Shown piece after piece: positions 8,132 to 13,426 of a stretch of DNA of 13,426 nt. Origin of the DNA: Oscillospiraceae bacterium (GTDB lineage Bacteria > Bacillota > Clostridia > Oscillospirales > Ruminococcaceae). Numbering within the stretch: position 1 is the first letter of the stretch; the number at the start of each line of letters is the position of its first letter. The position numbers and the translations under genes were made by a program. A model generated the notes under the pieces. It worked only from the letters and a program-made list of their open reading frames with translations, searched no databases and was not told the origin of the DNA. The stretch covers positions 1 through 13,426 of the forward strand of contig JARBTU010000021.1 of the NCBI GenBank assembly GCA_029240015.1, given 5' to 3'.

Positions 8132-8710
8132 CTATATTTTTACAATTTCGCCATACACTTCGCCAGCGCATCCTGCCGCGTTGGATTCATCCGTATCAAT
8201 ATGCATTGCAAGGGCAAAACTTTCAGATACCCGCACTACAACATCCCCGTAAATCGTTCTTCTTTTTGGCGTGTCTATTTTTACCCAAACAATTTCTTTA
8301 TCCGAAACGGAAAGATTCTTTGCATCTTCGCTCGTCATGTGGATATGGCGTTTTGCAACAATTACGCCTTCTTTAAGCTCAACCTCTCCCGCTGGACCAA
8401 CAAGCTTGCAGGTTGGTGTTCCACAGATATCTCCCGATTCACGAATCTCACAACAGACGCCAAGACATCTTGCGTCGGTTGCACTCACTTCCACTTGTGT
8501 AGATGGGCGTTCAGGACCCAAAATTGTCACGTTCTTGATGGTTCCTTTTGGTCCCACCACGTCAACACGTTCCGCGCAGGCAAACTGCCCCGGTTGTGAA
8601 AGGTCTTTTTTGTTGGTCAATTCTGCGTCTTCTCCAAACAAGATCTTTAAGTCCTCTTTTGTTACATGAAGATGCCTTGCTGATGTTTCTACAATAAATT
8701 TTTTGTCCAT
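8132..8710 (-). CDS. pduL: Phosphate propanoyltransferase / phosphotransacylase (PduL type)
   Basis: A 192-residue zinc enzyme that interconverts acyl-CoA and acyl-phosphate. It carries both characteristic His motifs: RHLHVT (His13, His15) and KRHIHMT (His122, His124), plus the C-terminal MHIDTDESNAAG with His170. These are the expected ligands of the two metal sites. ATG 8710 has GGAGG seven bases upstream. The protein begins directly with the catalytic domain (VETSARHLH near residue 7), so the N-terminal encapsulation peptide of microcompartment PduL proteins is missing, and no shell genes are present. It therefore probably acts in the cytosol as the general phosphotransacetylase, feeding acetate kinase for ATP, as in Clostridia that lack Pta. 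It lies 19 bases behind thrS with no terminator between, so it should share the T-box-controlled transcript. Confidence 0.94.
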   Translation of the reverse strand: MDKKFIVETSARHLHVTKEDLKILFGEDAELTNKKDLSQPGQFACAERVDVVGPKGTIKNVTILGPERPSTQVEVSATDARCLGVCCEIRESGDICGTPTCKLVGPAGEVELKEGVIVAKRHIHMTSEDAKNLSVSDKEIVWVKIDTPKRRTIYGDVVVRVSESFALAMHIDTDESNAAGCAGEVYGEIVKI

Positions 8711-8729
8711 TTTTCTTCCTCCAAAATTT

Positions 8730-10679
8730 TTATTCCAACCCTGTTGCTTTATTCTCAACCTCGGTTTTAATCATCTCAATAAAATCGTCTGTTGAAAGTT
8801 GACCCATGTCTCCATTTTTTCTGGAGCGAACCGCAACGGCTGCCGATTCCATTTCTTTATCCCCGATTACAAGCATATATGGAATCTTTTCAAGCTGAGC
8901 TTCTCTTATCTTATAGCCGATTTTTTCATTTCGGTCATCCATTTCTACGCGCAGTCCCTGCGCCGCCAACTTTTGCTGAACCTCTCTTGCAAACTCATGC
9001 TGACGTTCTCCAATCGGCAGAATGATTGTCTGAACAGGGGAGAGCCAAGTTGGAAGTGCGCCCGCGTATTTCTCGATCAAAAGAGCCAATGTTCTTTCAT
9101 AACATCCAATGGATGTTCTGTGTATAACATACGGGTTCTTCTTTTGTCCGTCTGCGTCTATATATTCCATGCCAAAACGAGCGGCAAGCTGGAAGTCGAT
9201 TTGAATGGTAATCAGTGTGTCTTCTTTGCCGTGAACGTTTTTAATTTGAATATCAAGTTTTGGGCCATAGAAAGCCGCTTCACCATCTACTTCCTCATAA
9301 TCGATGTCAAGATGGTTAAGAATATCTCTCATGAGGTTCTGAACCGATTCCCATTCCTCCGGCGAACCGATATACTTCTCTTTGTCGTTTTCGTCCCATT
9401 TAGAAAAACGATAGGAAACATCATCATCCAGACCCAGCGTTTTGAGCATAAAGTTTGCAAGGTCGATACAGCCCTTAAATTCTTCTTCCAGCTGGTCAGG
9501 ACGACAAGCAATATGCCCCTCTGAAATGGTAAACTGGCGCACACGGATAAGCCCGTGCATTTCACCCGATGCTTCATTTCTAAATAATGTGGAGGTCTCG
9601 CCCAATCTCATCGGAAGTTCGCGATAGCTGCGCATTCTGGACAAATATACCTGGAACTGGAACGGACAAGTCATCGGACGAAGCGCAAAAGCCTCTTTCC
9701 CGTCTTCGTCGTCGCCCAACACAAACATTCCTTCGCGGTAATGATCCCAGTGACCTGATATCTTATATAAATCACTTTTCGCCAAAAGCGGTGTTTTGGT
9801 CAAAAGATATCCTCTTTTTTGCTCTTCATCTTCCACAAAGCGCTGTAAAAGCTGAACCACTCTAGCCCCTTTCGGCATCAAAATTGGTAAACCTTGACCG
9901 ATATAATCTACCGTGGTAAAGAATTCAAGTTCACGACCGATTTTATTGTGGTCACGTTTTTTTGCTTCTTCAAGCATTGAAAGATGCTGTTCCAGCTCAC
10001 TTGCTTTTGGGAAGGCAACCCCATAGACTCTTTGAAGCATCTTGTTGTTGGAATCTCCCCTCCAATAAGCACCCGTACATTGCGTCAATTTAATTGCTTT
10101 GACCGCGGCAGTGGACAAGAGGTGAGGACCCGCACAAAGGTCTACGAAATCACCCTGTTGATAAAAGCTGATAGCTTCGCCTTTGTAGGAATGTTCTTTA
10201 ATCAGCTCAACTTTATAATCTTCACCTTTTTGCTCCATAAGGGCAATGGCCTCATCACCCGAAAGCTCAAAACGAGTAATCTCCAAGCCCTCTTTTGCGA
10301 TTTTTTTCATCTCTGCTTCGATTCTGGTCAAATCATCCTGGATAAAAGGATGGTCGCTGTCAATATCATAATAAAACCCATTGTCAACAGCGGGACCAAT
10401 TGCAAGCTTTGCGTCAGGATATAATCTTTTTACCGCCTGTGCAAGAATGTGAGATGCCGTATGCCAAAAGGTTTTTTTGCCGTCGGCATGCTCAAAGGTT
10501 AATATCTCCACCTCGCTGTCACGGTCAACAGCAGTTCTCAAATCACAGACTACGCCGTTTATTTTAGATGCACAGGCAGATTTATAAAGTCCCATGCCCA
10601 AATCTTTTGCAATGTCAGCAACAGTGATCCCATCCTCATACTGTTTCACTGTTCCGCCTTTTAGTGTTACATTTATCAT
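8730..10679 (-). CDS. thrS: Threonyl-tRNA synthetase
   Basis: A 649-residue class II synthetase that charges tRNA-Thr in the cytosol. Domains in order: TGS (about 1-63), the editing domain with HTASH (His73, His77) and CAGPH (Cys182, His186), the catalytic core (about 245-535), and the anticodon-binding domain (about 545-640). The editing residues fall at the same numbers as in the E. coli enzyme, which supports the start at ATG 10679; upstream TTG and ATG codons in frame sit on or too close to the AAAGGA site. The core zinc ligands are Cys338 (RPMTCPF), His389 (SEGHIAC) and His520 (YVIHRTS), and motif 2 surrounds LFRNEASGEMHGL. Full length and intact. It is controlled by the T-box leader just upstream and cotranscribed with pduL. 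Confidence 0.98.
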   Translation of the reverse strand: MINVTLKGGTVKQYEDGITVADIAKDLGMGLYKSACASKINGVVCDLRTAVDRDSEVEILTFEHADGKKTFWHTASHILAQAVKRLYPDAKLAIGPAVDNGFYYDIDSDHPFIQDDLTRIEAEMKKIAKEGLEITRFELSGDEAIALMEQKGEDYKVELIKEHSYKGEAISFYQQGDFVDLCAGPHLLSTAAVKAIKLTQCTGAYWRGDSNNKMLQRVYGVAFPKASELEQHLSMLEEAKKRDHNKIGRELEFFTTVDYIGQGLPILMPKGARVVQLLQRFVEDEEQKRGYLLTKTPLLAKSDLYKISGHWDHYREGMFVLGDDEDGKEAFALRPMTCPFQFQVYLSRMRSYRELPMRLGETSTLFRNEASGEMHGLIRVRQFTISEGHIACRPDQLEEEFKGCIDLANFMLKTLGLDDDVSYRFSKWDENDKEKYIGSPEEWESVQNLMRDILNHLDIDYEEVDGEAAFYGPKLDIQIKNVHGKEDTLITIQIDFQLAARFGMEYIDADGQKKNPYVIHRTSIGCYERTLALLIEKYAGALPTWLSPVQTIILPIGERQHEFAREVQQKLAAQGLRVEMDDRNEKIGYKIREAQLEKIPYMLVIGDKEMESAAVAVRSRKNGDMGQLSTDDFIEMIKTEVENKATGLE

Positions 10680-10704
10680 ATATCTCATTCCTTTCAATTT
10701 AATT

Positions 10705-10970
10705 TTTCAAACAAAAAACACCTCACCCCAACAATGGGATGAAGTGTTAAAACTCCACGGTTCCACCCAAATTGCGCCCCAAAAAAAACTCTTCGAACGC
10801 CACTTTAGCTGTTTTAAGCAAGATAACGGATGCTCAAAATCCGTTGCGCATTTTGACGCAAACTCCAAGGTCGGTAGATTATTATAAATCTTCACCAGCT
10901 TCGCTTGCAGCCCAATCGGCGAAACCTCTCTTTTGTGAGGAGTATTTTATAATATCTTTCCTTGTCAACG
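10705..10970 (-). ncRNA. T-box riboswitch leader of thrS (threonine)
   Basis: This untranslated leader senses uncharged tRNA-Thr. The conserved T-box TGGGTGGAACCGTGG lies at 10769-10755 (minus strand), followed by a terminator hairpin. The 5' part forms stem I: AAGG near the start pairs with CCTT at 10871-10868, and AGATATTAT pairs with ATAATaATCT around the specifier loop. That places ACC (10875-10873), a Thr codon followed by a purine, in the loop. AGAGAG and GGTGA elements of the distal stem I are visible. A middle hairpin, AACGGAT/ATCCGTT (10825-10845), is the stem II/III equivalent. The variable base in TGGA predicts U as the tRNA discriminator base. Confidence 0.92.
10711..10748 (-). 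terminator. T-box regulated intrinsic terminator
   Basis: A 14-bp stem with two G-U pairs joins 10735-10748 and 10717-10730 around a 4-base loop, followed by a U-run. Its 5' arm also contains the CCCA that pairs with the T-box TGGG, so terminator and antiterminator are mutually exclusive. Confidence 0.9.
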
Positions 10971-10992
10971 CTTTTCAATATTTCCACCTATT

Positions 10993-11021
10993 ATAGTATC
11001 ACTGTCGCTTTTGATTGTCAA
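10993..11021 (-). promoter_or_regulatory. Candidate promoter of thrS-pduL
   Basis: A perfect TTGACA (11021-11016) is followed after 17 bp by TACTAT (10998-10993). An overlapping perfect TATAAT (10995-10990) sits at the less favourable spacing of 20. Transcription would start near 10985, just before T-box stem I. Confidence 0.65.
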
Positions 11022-11046
11022 CACTCCGAATCGTGATAAAGCAAAA

Positions 11047-11067
11047 ACTTTTATCGATACTTAAAGT
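11047..11067 (-). terminator. Weak candidate terminator of the protease operon
   Basis: On the minus strand ACTTT and AAAGT form a 5-bp stem around an 11-base loop, followed by TTTTTGCTTT. It is the only terminator-like element in the AT-rich gap 11041-11167, which otherwise shows nothing I can name. It may not be functional. Confidence 0.25.
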
Positions 11068-11167
11068 CATTGAACTTTTGTTTTAGTTTTCTCATTATTT
11101 TGCTTTATATAATCTTTAGCGGCTTAAAAACAACATATCTAAAATACAAAGCTGTTTACTCAATACA

Positions 11168-12091
11168 TCATGGGTTTGCACAAACACAGTTGTCATCAAA
11201 ATAATAGGTTTTGCCCCCTATAGTGGCTGTGCCTTTAGCAAGTTTATAATCTCCCCATGCGTAATACCAGTAGCCATAGAATTTCATCCAACCTGTTTTC
11301 ATCAACTTACCGCTTGAAGCGTCAAATGTGCAAGATTGCCCGTCTATTGTTTTTGTTCCTGTGAACATGGAACCATCCGTGTTTAAGTAATAAAAAAAGC
11401 GCTCTATTTGCCAAAGACCTGTAGCCATCGCTCCTTCTAAACTTCCTGATGGCCTTAAATAAAACCATTTTCCACCTATTTTCTGCCATCCTTTTAGCAT
11501 TTGACCATTTGTATCAAGGTAATACCAATACCCATCCCTATATTTCCATCCTGTATACATCATACCGTTTGGATCAAAATAGTACCAGTATCCATCAATC
11601 TTCTCCCATCCAATGGATAATTGTCCGAGGGTATTAAAATAATACCACTTACCTCCAATTTGCTTCCATTCATATAAAAAGCCACCGGCAAAATTCAAAT
11701 TAAACGCGTGAAGAAATTTATATGCTTCAGTAAAATCTGTAACAATGTTTCCGCCACCAAAATCCGTACGAGCACTAGTTATCCCAATTATGGTTGTACT
11801 CCCATCCGTATTTCTGTAATAAACAGGTCCACCGCTGTCTCCGCCTATAACATAATTAGTACATTGAATTAATTTTGTGCCAAAAGCTACAAAATTAAGA
11901 TTTGTAATTTTTCCTGATGTTAAGCCTGTTTTAAATCCATTTTTATAAACAGTTTGTCCTATTGCCAATGCAGAAGGGTTTTGGTTATAAGAATCAAGAA
12001 ATCCTACATCATATTCAAACATATTATCAAAATTTATGTTGTTACTGCCATTGTTCGTATATGGGATAAATGCTCCGTCAACATCTCCCAT
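11168..12091 (-). CDS. Serine protease C-terminal part: catalytic Asp/Ser and cell-wall-binding repeats
   Basis: The open frame holds 307 residues from the first Met at 12091, but nothing resembling a ribosome site precedes it (the bases before it read AAGTTCTCCTTAC). It is therefore best read as the downstream part of the frameshifted protease. Asp5 in GDVDGAFI is the likely catalytic Asp and Ser86 in IGGDSGGPVY the nucleophile. From about residue 139 to the end come some seven aromatic repeats of the pattern GW-x(2)-I-x-G-x-WYYF-x(4)-G, the choline-binding/CW_binding_1 type. In relatives these dock secreted enzymes onto choline-decorated teichoic acids or other wall polymers. Two repeats are degenerate (RFFYYL, SCTFDASSG). 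The substrate is unknown. Confidence 0.75.
   Translation of the reverse strand: MGDVDGAFIPYTNNGSNNINFDNMFEYDVGFLDSYNQNPSALAIGQTVYKNGFKTGLTSGKITNLNFVAFGTKLIQCTNYVIGGDSGGPVYYRNTDGSTTIIGITSARTDFGGGNIVTDFTEAYKFLHAFNLNFAGGFLYEWKQIGGKWYYFNTLGQLSIGWEKIDGYWYYFDPNGMMYTGWKYRDGYWYYLDTNGQMLKGWQKIGGKWFYLRPSGSLEGAMATGLWQIERFFYYLNTDGSMFTGTKTIDGQSCTFDASSGKLMKTGWMKFYGYWYYAWGDYKLAKGTATIGGKTYYFDDNCVCANP
11171..11677 (-). repeat. Array of ~20-residue cell-wall-binding repeats
   Basis: Translated from the minus strand, motifs such as GGKWYYFNTLGQ, DGYWYYFDPNGM, DGYWYYLDTNGQ and GGKWFYLRPSG recur at ~20-residue spacing. The similarity is at protein level, with only partial DNA identity, as expected for an old domain array rather than a recent tandem repeat. 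Confidence 0.8.
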
Positions 12092-12102
12092 GTAAGGAGA
12101 AC

Positions 12103-12924
12103 TTATTGTACATGTCCCAATCTCTGAAGCAGAACTGATACTATCTCTCCAACATATGCTTTTTTACCAGCAGAGACACAGTGTCCTGCAGTGACTACGC
12201 CAAAGCGTCCCGATGAATCTGTCGCATAGAAGCCTAAACTGTAATACCCTTCACCTTCCTCTCTTGCTATTTTCCCCGCTCTACTACCAACAGTTTTACT
12301 TGTTTTCACATCTTCATAAAGATTTTTAACAACAGAAGATTGGGCATCAATACTACTAAGTCTATTTCCCAAATCCAACTTAAAATTAGATACCTTATCT
12401 TTTACTTCTTCTTTTGTATCCTTAACTACTTTAATATCATTATTAATCTCATCAATAGAGACTTTATCTATTTTAAATGTATCCGTTTCAGCAAATAATA
12501 AATCAAACACCTGTTTTAACTCTGCCATTGAATTTTCACAAGGATGTATAATGATATTTCTATCCTTCAAAAGGTCTTTTTTATTCATATCTTTCAAATT
12601 TACATTTAACACATCATTTTCATCAATGTAAATTCCGCCGTACTCATCTTCTGTCAAATTTGCCTTTACAAATTGCCCATTATTTATAGCTTGTTCCTGA
12701 TCTTTTGCTTCCTGAATCATTTCTTCTTCAGTAATTTTTTCCGTTTTTCCTGCATTGTACTTTTCGTCGGCGGAATCATCCAATTGGGCAGATTCGGATT
12801 TTAACCCACTTAAATCTACTGTTACATTGTCATCTCCTACTGCATTAATATCCATTGGTAAGGTAATGTTTAAAATGAAAATTACAACAAATGTCAATAC
12901 ACAAATCTTCTTAAACGTCTTCAT
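12103..12924 (-). CDS. Serine protease N-terminal part: signal peptide, prodomain and catalytic His
   Basis: A 273-codon frame starting at ATG 12924, with AAGGAG eight bases upstream. Residues 1-28 are a clear Sec signal peptide (MKTFKKI, hydrophobic core VLTFVVIFILNI, cleavage near INA). Residues about 65-170 are a propeptide-like domain with the pattern YGGIYID...VLNVNL...RNIIIH...SIDEINN, resembling the pro-domain of alpha-lytic/streptogrisin-type secreted proteases; this region is duplicated in the gene upstream. Residues 180-215 are a likely helical linker. The S1 core begins near GYYSLGF (227) and holds the catalytic His248. From about residue 260 (IVSVLLQRLGHVQ) the sequence is out of frame until the stop. 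It lies 19 bases behind the paralogous prodomain gene, so the two are probably cotranscribed. Confidence 0.85.
   Translation of the reverse strand: MKTFKKICVLTFVVIFILNITLPMDINAVGDDNVTVDLSGLKSESAQLDDSADEKYNAGKTEKITEEEMIQEAKDQEQAINNGQFVKANLTEDEYGGIYIDENDVLNVNLKDMNKKDLLKDRNIIIHPCENSMAELKQVFDLLFAETDTFKIDKVSIDEINNDIKVVKDTKEEVKDKVSNFKLDLGNRLSSIDAQSSVVKNLYEDVKTSKTVGSRAGKIAREEGEGYYSLGFYATDSSGRFGVVTAGHCVSAGKKAYVGEIVSVLLQRLGHVQ
12650..12693. repeat. 44-bp direct repeat, copy 1 (prodomain of the protease)
   Basis: Identical base for base to 13302-13345, 652 bp away. It encodes the shared stretch around AINNGQFVKANLTED and sits in a wider region (about 12540-12715) with strong similarity to 13190-13370. 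Confidence 0.9.
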
Positions 12925-12943
12925 CTTTTAAACTCCTTATTCT

Positions 12944-13426
12944 CTAATTAGAATTAGCTGGACTTGTCGTTACAACTTTATAAACTACCTTAACTTTTGA
13001 AGATTTTAATAAATCTATTACCTCGTTGGGCACATCCGTTGGGACGGATGAGTTCGATTGTTCTCTTGGATTTTTTATTACCTCAACAACATTGTTGATT
13101 TCATCAATCGAAATATAATCGATTTTCAGTTGATTTGTTTTAGTTCCTATTAACTCAAAGGCTTGTTTAAGTTCGGTCATCGAATAGTCGCAAGAATGTA
13201 TAATAATATTCCTATTTTTCAAAACATCTTTTTTACTCATATCTTTCAAATTTACATTTAGAACATTATTGTCATCTATGTAAATTCCACCATATTCATC
13301 CTCTGTCAAATTTGCCTTTACAAATTGCCCATTATTTATAGCTTGCTCTTGGTTTTTAGCTTCTTGGACTTGGTCTTCTTTACTCATACTTTTGTAAGCA
13401 AACACCGATGCCGCACCTATAATCAG
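12944..13426 (-). CDS. Secreted stand-alone prodomain-like protein, paralogue of the protease prodomain (5' end beyond the right edge)
   Basis: The frame is open from the right edge to the stop at 12944, giving 160 visible residues. The first visible residues, LIIGAASVFAYKS, look like the end of a signal peptide with cleavage after VFA; internal ATG/GTG codons at 13387 and 13405 are therefore unlikely to be the real start. The next ~65 residues, from QEAKNQEQ to RNIIIHSC, are almost identical to residues 71-129 of the neighbouring protease. Similarity then fades through SIDEINNVVEVIKN. The last ~45 residues (SVPTDVPNEVIDLLKSSKVKV, then VYKVVTTSPANSN) are unique. There is no catalytic domain. 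Such a protein could fold or inhibit the protease in trans, as separate propeptide-like inhibitors do elsewhere, or could be a truncated duplicate. It precedes the protease gene by 19 bases. Confidence 0.8.
   Translation of the reverse strand: MIIGAASVFAYKSMSKEDQVQEAKNQEQAINNGQFVKANLTEDEYGGIYIDDNNVLNVNLKDMSKKDVLKNRNIIIHSCDYSMTELKQAFELIGTKTNQLKIDYISIDEINNVVEVIKNPREQSNSSVPTDVPNEVIDLLKSSKVKVVYKVVTTSPANSN
13302..13345. repeat. 44-bp direct repeat, copy 2 (stand-alone prodomain gene)
   Basis: Perfect copy of 12650-12693. Recombination between the two copies would delete 652 bp and fuse the two genes in frame, since 652 minus one base is not needed elsewhere only if the frames match; both copies are read in the minus direction as the same peptide, so the fusion would stay in frame. 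Confidence 0.9.

Larger units (their letters stand above)
11168..12924 (-). pseudogene. Secreted S1-type serine protease with cell-wall-binding repeats, frameshifted
   Basis: Two adjacent reading frames together make one protease: signal peptide, prodomain, catalytic His (in GVVTAGHC), then in the other frame catalytic Asp (GDVDGAF) and Ser (GGDSGGP), then wall-binding repeats. The first frame stops at 12103. The other frame is already open there and continues to 11168. Changing GAGAGA at 12149-12144 to GAGA restores one 584-codon frame reading AYVGDSISSASEIGTC, and 1757 minus 2 is divisible by three. The junction is thus a one-unit dinucleotide expansion (or equivalent -1 shift). A sequencing error, a real null mutation, or slippage-based switching would all look like this. 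No ribosome site precedes the second frame, so as written no active enzyme is expected. Confidence 0.8.

Noticed and set aside
8799..9524. A 241-codon plus-strand frame inside thrS, and others at 8201-8669 and 9984-10424
   Set aside because: They are antisense to intact thrS/pduL, with Cys/Phe-rich composition typical of reversed coding strand.
10963..10968. Second perfect TTGACA upstream of thrS as a -35 box
   Set aside because: No good -10 lies 16-18 bp downstream, and it overlaps the start of T-box stem I.
11038..11106. Inverted repeat AAAGCAAAA / TTTTGCTTT
   Set aside because: Arms of 9 A/T-rich bases separated by 51 bases in AT-rich DNA are likely by chance; I see no gene or mobile-element end there.
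11171..11677. CRISPR-like or tandem DNA repeats
   Set aside because: The repetition is at protein level (aromatic wall-binding repeats), with no constant repeat or unique-spacer structure.
12160..12165. Programmed -1 ribosomal frameshift at the A6 tract in the protease
   Set aside because: The context is T AAA AAA G, not a canonical X XXY YYZ heptamer, and slipping there gives SICWRDS, whereas removing one GA unit gives the more natural AYVGDS. It is kept only as a remote option within the frameshift finding.

Overview
The window looks like a chromosomal segment of a low-GC Gram-positive bacterium, most likely a member of the Clostridia (Bacillota). The pointers are a YtrA/YtrB-type GntR-ABC operon, a pyruvate kinase with the extra C-terminal PEP-utiliser-like domain, a T-box leader before thrS, a PduL-type phosphotransacylase without compartment genes, a lipoprotein, and a secreted protease with cell-wall-binding repeats. 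I cannot name a species from sequence alone.

Layout. Positions 1-3341 (minus strand) hold a tightly overlapping operon: a YtrA-like GntR repressor, an ABC ATPase, and a large permease cut by the left edge. It starts from a promoter containing an inverted repeat, AACCGTA-N13-TACGGTT, which is a likely autoregulatory operator. Divergent from it, 3623-5374 (plus) is pyk with its own promoter. Then come a LicD-family protein (5469-6263) and a family 2 glycosyltransferase (6263-7333), which overlap by one base and have a promoter in front; together they look like a surface-glycan or teichoic-acid decoration unit. A bidirectional terminator at 7348-7383 separates them from a convergent lipoprotein gene (7405-7983, minus). 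Next, on the minus strand, thrS (8730-10679) and pduL (8132-8710) form an apparent operon under a threonine T-box (specifier ACC), ending in a long hairpin terminator at 8064-8114.

The right end (11168-13426, minus) is the most unusual part. A secreted S1-type serine protease gene, made of signal peptide, prodomain, catalytic domain and choline-binding-type wall repeats, is broken by a frameshift at a GAGAGA tract. The break separates the catalytic His from the Asp and Ser. Nineteen bases upstream lies a second secreted protein that consists only of a near-copy of the protease prodomain plus a short unique tail. The two copies share a 44-bp perfect repeat. This could be a trans-acting propeptide/inhibitor with its cognate protease, or the debris of a tandem protease duplication.

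As a working picture, LicD and the glycosyltransferase may decorate the cell surface, while the protease's wall repeats would dock it on such a surface. ThrRS and PduL may be jointly raised during threonine starvation. These links are inferences from position and family.
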